This document shows, piece after piece, positions 59,307-64,000 of a DNA stretch of 64,000 nt. The notes beneath the pieces are model-generated. The model was not told where the DNA came from. It did not search any database and was given only the letters and a program-made list of their open reading frames with translations. How positions within the stretch are numbered: the stretch's first letter is position 1; each line of letters starts with the position of its first letter. Position numbers and translations under genes: made by a program. Source of the DNA: Terriglobia bacterium (GTDB taxonomy: Bacteria > Acidobacteriota > Terriglobia > UBA7540). The stretch spans positions 1-64,000 of the forward strand of contig JASHON010000110.1 in assembly GCA_030041095.1 (NCBI GenBank). Direction: 5' to 3'.

Positions 59307-59876
59307 CGCGGTAACAACTCCCGATCCTCGAGAATCCTGTAAGCCATCAGATTGGTGAAACGGGCGTCCTTGTGACGAGCGCCCCCACTTGGAATCATCC
59401 CCAATCTCGGTGGTAAATGAAAGTGAAAATCAAATCTGCGAAGAGAGGGTTCTCGGGGTTTTCACTACTTGGCGTTAGCGGATCGCGCTGGGAAACCGGC
59501 TGCCCGCGTGCTCAACGCTCAGGAGAGAGATAGTCCGCAAAGGTGGTGGCGCCATGCAACAGGCCATGGCGGCGGTCGCCGCCGTCCTTGGCAGAGCTTC
59601 CCCAGGCTGGAAGCCCTGCCCTACCTGGGTCGGTGGTTATTCCACGCAACTGATGAGCTCAGTGTGAGTCCAGGCGCTTATGCCACGCATCTCCCATTTG
59701 GGAGATTTCCTTGGGCGCGGGGAATGGCAAGCATTCGGTGGCTCAAGCGTCCTTCGTCATTCATCCCGCGAGATGTCGCCTGAACCGTCGTGATCGAGAT
59801 CTGGCTCACGACTCTCGCGCCACGAGCAACCATTGCAACGCAGGACATCCTGCCGAATCCGCTGGATATAGCCGGG
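59307..59876. other. Intergenic region upstream of xfp
   Basis: About 570 bases separate the xfp start from the end of the Asp-box protein gene. A forward frame at 59469-59783 is open but shows no family-like sequence or ribosome binding site. The middle part (about 59540-59640) holds short palindromes such as GGCGGTCGCCGCC and a GGCTGGAAGCCCTGCC phrase similar to intergenic repeats elsewhere in the window. The xfp promoter presumably lies in 59310-59460, but no box is convincing. Confidence 0.5.
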
Positions 59877-62800
59877 CTAGTGTGGCCGGCGATAGATGAT
59901 GGACGCGGGCCAATCCTTTTGGTTCGCGTGCACCTTGACGGTGATCAGGATTCGCTCCTGCCAGGCCCGATAGACCAGCGTCTCCACTTCCCGCTCCCGG
60001 CCACGGAATGACACTTCGTGCCCTTCCTCCGTCAGCAGCCGGAAGCCCTCGAAATCTCCAAAGCGGTCGTAGGCAATCGCAATCACCTTTCCGGTAAATT
60101 CCTCGTGCGCCCGCTCCACGCCGTGGCCAGGCTCCGGATGGTAGCCCGTCAGTGACGGAGGCACTTGGCTTGGGTCGCCGCCCAAGCTTGTCACGCGCCC
60201 TGCAATGATATCGATGTAGCGCTGAAGAACCGGGTACCAGCGGTTGGAGACCGGCATGCGTTCCAGTCTCCATCTCAGCACAGCAAGCGTATTTTCTTCA
60301 GGTCCGAGAATGAGTTCCTTGGTGCTGACAGGTATTTTCACTTGGAAAGTGCCGACGATATACCTCCAGACCGCGGGCGTCTCTCTCACCGCGAAGCTCG
60401 TTCCGGCAATTGCACCGGCCTCCGCGACGTCCAGGTTTCGATTGGTTGAGATGCGGTGGACGGTGATGGTGTACTCATTCCCCCGGGCCACGTTTGGCGG
60501 CAAATCCACCGTAAATAATCCGGCAAAATTCCCGCCCGCACTCTGGGGGATCGGGATATACGTGACGTCGCCTGTCACCGGAAATTGAAGCGTGTGCGGG
60601 TCGGAGGCTGAAAGAAAGTTTGAGGCGTAAAGTGTTGATGCGAGACTCAGCACGTCTGTGGCGTCGACCTGCGGCCAGTAAATGGTGGCAGTGCTGCCCT
60701 GCGGCGTGTTGCCCCAAATGATCATCAACTCATCCGGAAAGCCGAGAATTCCTTCTACCCCTTCACTCACTGAAGCAGTCGGCCGCGTATCAAAGGATTG
60801 AGGAATACGATGCGGGGATGCGGCAAACGTAATCTGCAGGTTGCGCTGGGCAAGCTTGTCGGAATTTTCGGGGCTGTAAGTGACTACGCTTGAATTCTCG
60901 ATGGGCGCTCCGTCGTACGCAATCTGCGCAACCAGACACTGGTGAGTTCCCGCAGCCAGAACGGCGCTTTGGATGCTCGAATCGTACACGTTCAGAAAAC
61001 AACCGAAGTACGCCCAAGTCCCTCCCTGATCGGTTGCATGCACGGTGATCGTCTGGTTGTTCACACCTGACGATCCGTAGTCAGTGTTCTCAGTCGCGCT
61101 CGAGTAGTCGCCCGTAGCAAAGAATGGATAAGTTTCGTTGCTTACCCCGGGCTGCGGACTCGCGGGAAGACTGGCCATGTCGAGGTTGCTCGGATAGGTC
61201 GTTGCCGTGTCGTAGTCCGTATCGTAAGTTTCCGCGATGAACAGCCTGAAGAACACCTTGACGGAGGCGGCGGAGTCGCCGGTGTTGCCGATCAGCCGCA
61301 CGCGCGCAACTGCGAAATTGTAGTTGGTCCAAGGGTGCGCTGGGTCGCCGGAATTCGGCGAGTTTGGAGAAACCGTAGAATCCGCCGTCAGAAAATCTCC
61401 CTGGTCAGGAAATAGAGTGAAAGGATCGGTGCCTTTTGGGTTGGTGTAGTGACCGTTCAGATAGCTCAGTAGGCCTTGAATATAATTGTATGCCGCTGTG
61501 GGATCCTGCGCCGTATAGGCAATCGGCGTACCTCCAACTTTTGTCGGAGTGAATGGCGTTGGACCGCTCAGCGCATTGTTCTTGCCGGCAATTCCCGGCG
61601 TGAGCGTAAGTACCCGTAAGTCCTGGCTCAGATAGAAGGGATTGTCGGCCGCAGGATTCACGTTCGTGAAATAGGGATCCTCGCCGGAAACCAGCTCGAA
61701 TAGCGCGGGCGGCGCTACGAGTGGCTGGGTTTCGAAACCCTGAAACTTGATCGCCGAATTTAACTGGTACGAAAGATAGTCCGGCGCCGGCCCGGCAGCC
61801 GGGAACGGCGGAATTTTAGCGCCCGATGGGAAATCAATGTTATAGGTAAACACAATTCTCTGCGGCGTATCTTTCTCGCTCGAATCCTCATAAGTCGGAA
61901 ACGGAAGCGGAGTGGTACTGTCGGTTATCGTGGGTATGGTGCTGAAGGGACCTGTCAAGCTCGGCACGGCTGATCCCAGAGAGTTGGGAGACGCTCCTTC
62001 CACGGCGACTGAAAAAGCGTTGGCATAGGAAGGGCTGTCGTTGACTTCATCAACTCCATAGGTGTTCTTGTCGACGACGAAGTAGGAGAACGGTATGTAA
62101 ATCGCCGAGCCGTAGATTTGCTCGTCGCCCCCGCCCCGCCGATCCGTCCAGCAAGCAAAATAATTGCCGGCATAGCCGGTGAGGCCGATGTAATCCCCAT
62201 ACTGATTGCCATTGTCCTCGTTTGACGTAGCCTCATCGGATTCAGCGGAAGTAATCTTGACGGCGTTGGTCCAGGAGTTGCCGTTGTCGGTTGAACATTG
62301 CATCCAGATATCGGTATCAAGGCGATTTGTAGACCCGATCGTATCGTAGTAAACGATCATCAGGTTGCCGTTTGTTGGGTCAACGGCCAGGCGCGGAAAA
62401 AACTGATCGTTAAGTGACGCCTGATCGTTGATCTTCACGGCGGCCTGCCACGTCTTTCCACCGTTGTTCGAAAGGGCAAACCAGATGCGCGTCTTGCACT
62501 TCGAACTCGTATCGCTTCCCGGTTCGTCGGAAAGGCTGTTACATCCAGTGCCCCCGGCCAGATCCGCCCAACAGGCGTAAACCATATCCAGGCTGGTCGT
62601 CTTGTAAGCTCCCGCGGAAATGTAGAGCAGGCAGCCCCTGGAAGCCTGGGCAGGCACGTCAATCAGAAAATCGCCGTTTGTGGTCGCGATCTGGGTCGGG
62701 GTCGTGGCCAGCGCGTCGAAGGATGTGCCGCCGTTTGTTGACTTAGCCATGAGCAGCGTCTGGCCACCCGCATTCGGCCAGAAAACAAACACGTCACCGT

Positions 62801-63362
62801 CCGCGTTGGTTTTGATGTCCCCTCCATCCGCCGTGAAGGTTGTTTCGGAACCATTCACCTGCAAGGGAGTGGACCATGTCCCGCCTGGTCCTTTGCGCAC
62901 AGAAACGAACGCTGCCGCGGCTTGGTGCCACGTGGCGTACATATTGTCCTGGTACGGTGAGGTTGAGCTGTGATCGATCCAAAGGCTCGGCTTATCGGCC
63001 CCGGTCTGCGTGCCCGAAACGTCGGAATCATGAGTCCAGTCCTTGCCGTTATTCGTTGACTTGAAGCTGCGTAGGATCAGGTCTGTCTCAGCCGCATTAA
63101 CGCCAATCGTAAGCGCCCACGCTGTTCCGTCGGTGGTCCAATCTACGGCGGGATCGCTTTGGAACTCATCGCCCGTCACCGTTGGCAGGCTCGACTGGGC
63201 CCAAGTGGCGCCACCGTCGCTTGAGTAATATTGGGCTTGGCTCGCTCCGTCATTGGCGTTAGACGCCGCAATGACGAGTGACAGATCGTTGTAGTTGTAG
63301 CGTATGTCCGATTCGCTATAAGGGTTGCTCGTATCCTGGGTGATGGCCACGTTCGCTGGCAT
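59877..63362 (-). CDS. Large Asp-box (BNR/sialidase-fold) beta-propeller protein
   Basis: A 1161-residue protein. The first ~400 residues contain five Asp boxes (S-x-D/N-x-G-x-x-W/F): SSDGGATW (47-54), STNNGKDW (102-109), STNGGTSF (208-214), LSNNGGKTW (about 298) and STDNGNSW (357-364). These mark the sialidase-type six-bladed propeller, though the arginine triad of true sialidases is not evident. The centre (400-1000) is beta-rich and unassigned; the C-terminal ~160 residues are charged and partly helical (NTLAVLRWRLERMPVSNRWY). No signal peptide is visible although the composition looks extracellular. ATG 63362 has AGGAGG upstream. Confidence 0.75.
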   Translation of the reverse strand: MPANVAITQDTSNPYSESDIRYNYNDLSLVIAASNANDGASQAQYYSSDGGATWAQSSLPTVTGDEFQSDPAVDWTTDGTAWALTIGVNAAETDLILRSFKSTNNGKDWTHDSDVSGTQTGADKPSLWIDHSSTSPYQDNMYATWHQAAAAFVSVRKGPGGTWSTPLQVNGSETTFTADGGDIKTNADGDVFVFWPNAGGQTLLMAKSTNGGTSFDALATTPTQIATTNGDFLIDVPAQASRGCLLYISAGAYKTTSLDMVYACWADLAGGTGCNSLSDEPGSDTSSKCKTRIWFALSNNGGKTWQAAVKINDQASLNDQFFPRLAVDPTNGNLMIVYYDTIGSTNRLDTDIWMQCSTDNGNSWTNAVKITSAESDEATSNEDNGNQYGDYIGLTGYAGNYFACWTDRRGGGDEQIYGSAIYIPFSYFVVDKNTYGVDEVNDSPSYANAFSVAVEGASPNSLGSAVPSLTGPFSTIPTITDSTTPLPFPTYEDSSEKDTPQRIVFTYNIDFPSGAKIPPFPAAGPAPDYLSYQLNSAIKFQGFETQPLVAPPALFELVSGEDPYFTNVNPAADNPFYLSQDLRVLTLTPGIAGKNNALSGPTPFTPTKVGGTPIAYTAQDPTAAYNYIQGLLSYLNGHYTNPKGTDPFTLFPDQGDFLTADSTVSPNSPNSGDPAHPWTNYNFAVARVRLIGNTGDSAASVKVFFRLFIAETYDTDYDTATTYPSNLDMASLPASPQPGVSNETYPFFATGDYSSATENTDYGSSGVNNQTITVHATDQGGTWAYFGCFLNVYDSSIQSAVLAAGTHQCLVAQIAYDGAPIENSSVVTYSPENSDKLAQRNLQITFAASPHRIPQSFDTRPTASVSEGVEGILGFPDELMIIWGNTPQGSTATIYWPQVDATDVLSLASTLYASNFLSASDPHTLQFPVTGDVTYIPIPQSAGGNFAGLFTVDLPPNVARGNEYTITVHRISTNRNLDVAEAGAIAGTSFAVRETPAVWRYIVGTFQVKIPVSTKELILGPEENTLAVLRWRLERMPVSNRWYPVLQRYIDIIAGRVTSLGGDPSQVPPSLTGYHPEPGHGVERAHEEFTGKVIAIAYDRFGDFEGFRLLTEEGHEVSFRGREREVETLVYRAWQERILITVKVHANQKDWPASIIYRRPH

Positions 63363-63402
63363 GAGAACCTCCTGAATGTCACAGGGGCGTAAAGTCGCTA
63401 AT

Positions 63403-63738
63403 TCATTTCCTGGAGGCGTTCCGCAGGGTCGCTCCCGGTAAATCCTGGTGCTGGAGCATCCACGTGTATATTTCTTTCAAAATGAGGGGGTACCCGGCTC
63501 CAGGTCCGGTAAAGTCTATTTCGGGATGTTGCCTTCTGAAATAAACCCTAATCCAGAGCGGCAATCTCCACACGTCGTTTGGAGCTTCTGATGGATCGAG
63601 CATTCCGGCATCCTGGCTGTCCTTGATGAGTTTCTCCAACGCGCTGCCGGGAATCACCTTATCCGCCGCGAGTTGCTCTTCCACCGTCGGCCACTTTGGC
63701 GGCTGTTGCTCGCTTTTCGAATGTTCACGCTTTGCCAT
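63403..63738 (-). CDS. Hypothetical protein
   Basis: A 111-residue soluble protein starting MAKREHSKSEQQPPKWPTVE at ATG 63738, with AGGA upstream; a longer start at 63765 is possible. It has a charged N-terminus and a hydrophobic/aromatic C-terminal half (DVWRLPLWIRVYFRRQHPEI). I do not recognise it. It lies 40 bases upstream of the Asp-box protein gene on the same strand, so the two are probably co-transcribed and may act together. Confidence 0.55.
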   Translation of the reverse strand: MAKREHSKSEQQPPKWPTVEEQLAADKVIPGSALEKLIKDSQDAGMLDPSEAPNDVWRLPLWIRVYFRRQHPEIDFTGPGAGYPLILKEIYTWMLQHQDLPGATLRNASRK

Positions 63739-63866
63739 ACGTCCTGCAATCCTTTCTTGATTCAAAGTCCCGAGCGGCGGACGCTCGCTCGGGCGCGATC
63801 CACAAAGAAGCGGGAAGCGACAAACCTGCGATGCGTCTCGCGATCTCGCGGCAGCCTGCTAAAGCT

Positions 63867-64000
63867 CTAGCTTCCGATCCGCAACCTCAGGCGCCGGCTC
63901 CTGGCCATACCGACGACGGCTCGCACAAGGGCGAATACAACCGGCACCACCAGGACAGATGCGAAGATTAACGCCTCCAGCATTCCGTTGCCGTGGTCCG
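63867..64000 (-). CDS. C-terminus of a membrane protein, partial (runs off the right edge)
   Basis: The reverse strand is open from the window end to a TAG at 63867. It encodes a hydrophobic helix (LEALIFASVLVVPVVFALVR) and then a basic tail (MARSRRLRLRIGS). It could be the last transmembrane segment of a larger protein or a small membrane protein starting at an in-frame ATG near 63983. The window edge prevents a decision. Confidence 0.4.
   Translation of the reverse strand, partial: DHGNGMLEALIFASVLVVPVVFALVRAVVGMARSRRLRLRIGS

Noticed and set aside
59469..59783. 104-codon + strand frame upstream of xfp
   Set aside because: No family-like sequence, no ribosome binding site, and it runs through palindromic repeats.
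1..64000. tRNA, rRNA or CRISPR loci
   Set aside because: No tRNA-like T-loop/acceptor pairing, rRNA signature or regular spaced direct repeats were noticed by eye. A covariance-model scan was not possible.

Overview
The window looks like chromosomal DNA of a soil-type member of the Acidobacteriota. This is inferred, not proven. The clues are a PadR regulator overlapping a very large duplicated MacB/FtsX-type permease (the 'ADOP' arrangement), secreted FG-GAP/VCBS proteins with a hydrophobic C-terminal segment, palindromic intergenic repeats, and moderately high GC throughout. No tRNA, rRNA, CRISPR array, integrase or complete insertion sequence was recognised.

Positions 1-14 kb are accessory. 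They hold an ECF sigma factor with a zinc-finger anti-sigma factor, a BrnT toxin remnant among palindromes, the PadR/ADOP pair, an FG-GAP repeat protein, a secreted Ser/Thr-rich protein whose signal peptide is separated from the body by an apparent one-base frameshift, a LuxR-type regulator, and a gene for a stand-alone class II nucleotidyl cyclase of the edema factor/CyaA/ExoY toxin family. The cyclase keeps nearly all catalytic residues at family spacing and is the most surprising gene here. A small secreted protein and a CpxRA-like two-component system, with candidate operator repeats in front of it, follow.

Positions 14.6-24.5 kb (+ strand) carry an OsmC protein, a complete tripartite RND efflux system (outer-membrane channel, lipoprotein adaptor, inner-membrane pump), two small stress-associated proteins (DUF2892, DUF302), a tandem universal stress protein, glutamyl-tRNA reductase and an L-rhamnose mutarotase. 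MITE-like palindromic elements sharing a terminal motif lie between these genes.

Positions 24.6-49.6 kb (- strand) form one of the densest translation clusters possible. In transcription order: rplM-rpsI-rpsB-tsf-pyrH-frr, then a clear sigma70 promoter, then rpsL-rpsG-fusA-tuf and the whole S10-spc-alpha series down to rplQ, including secY, adk, map, infA, rpmJ and rpoA. Many genes overlap by 1-4 bases. At least five ribosomal protein genes start with TTG and several with GTG. S2, L30, L17 and S19 carry extra C-terminal tails.

Positions 49.6-64 kb (- strand) hold a membrane-anchored MutS-like ATPase, a DinB-like gene remnant, asparaginyl-tRNA synthetase, a sugar-phosphate isomerase-like TIM barrel, gamma-glutamyltransferase, and an acetate kinase/phosphoketolase pair (a phosphoketolase shunt making ATP from acetyl phosphate). 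A 1161-residue protein with sialidase-type Asp boxes, a small hypothetical gene and a partial membrane protein end the window.
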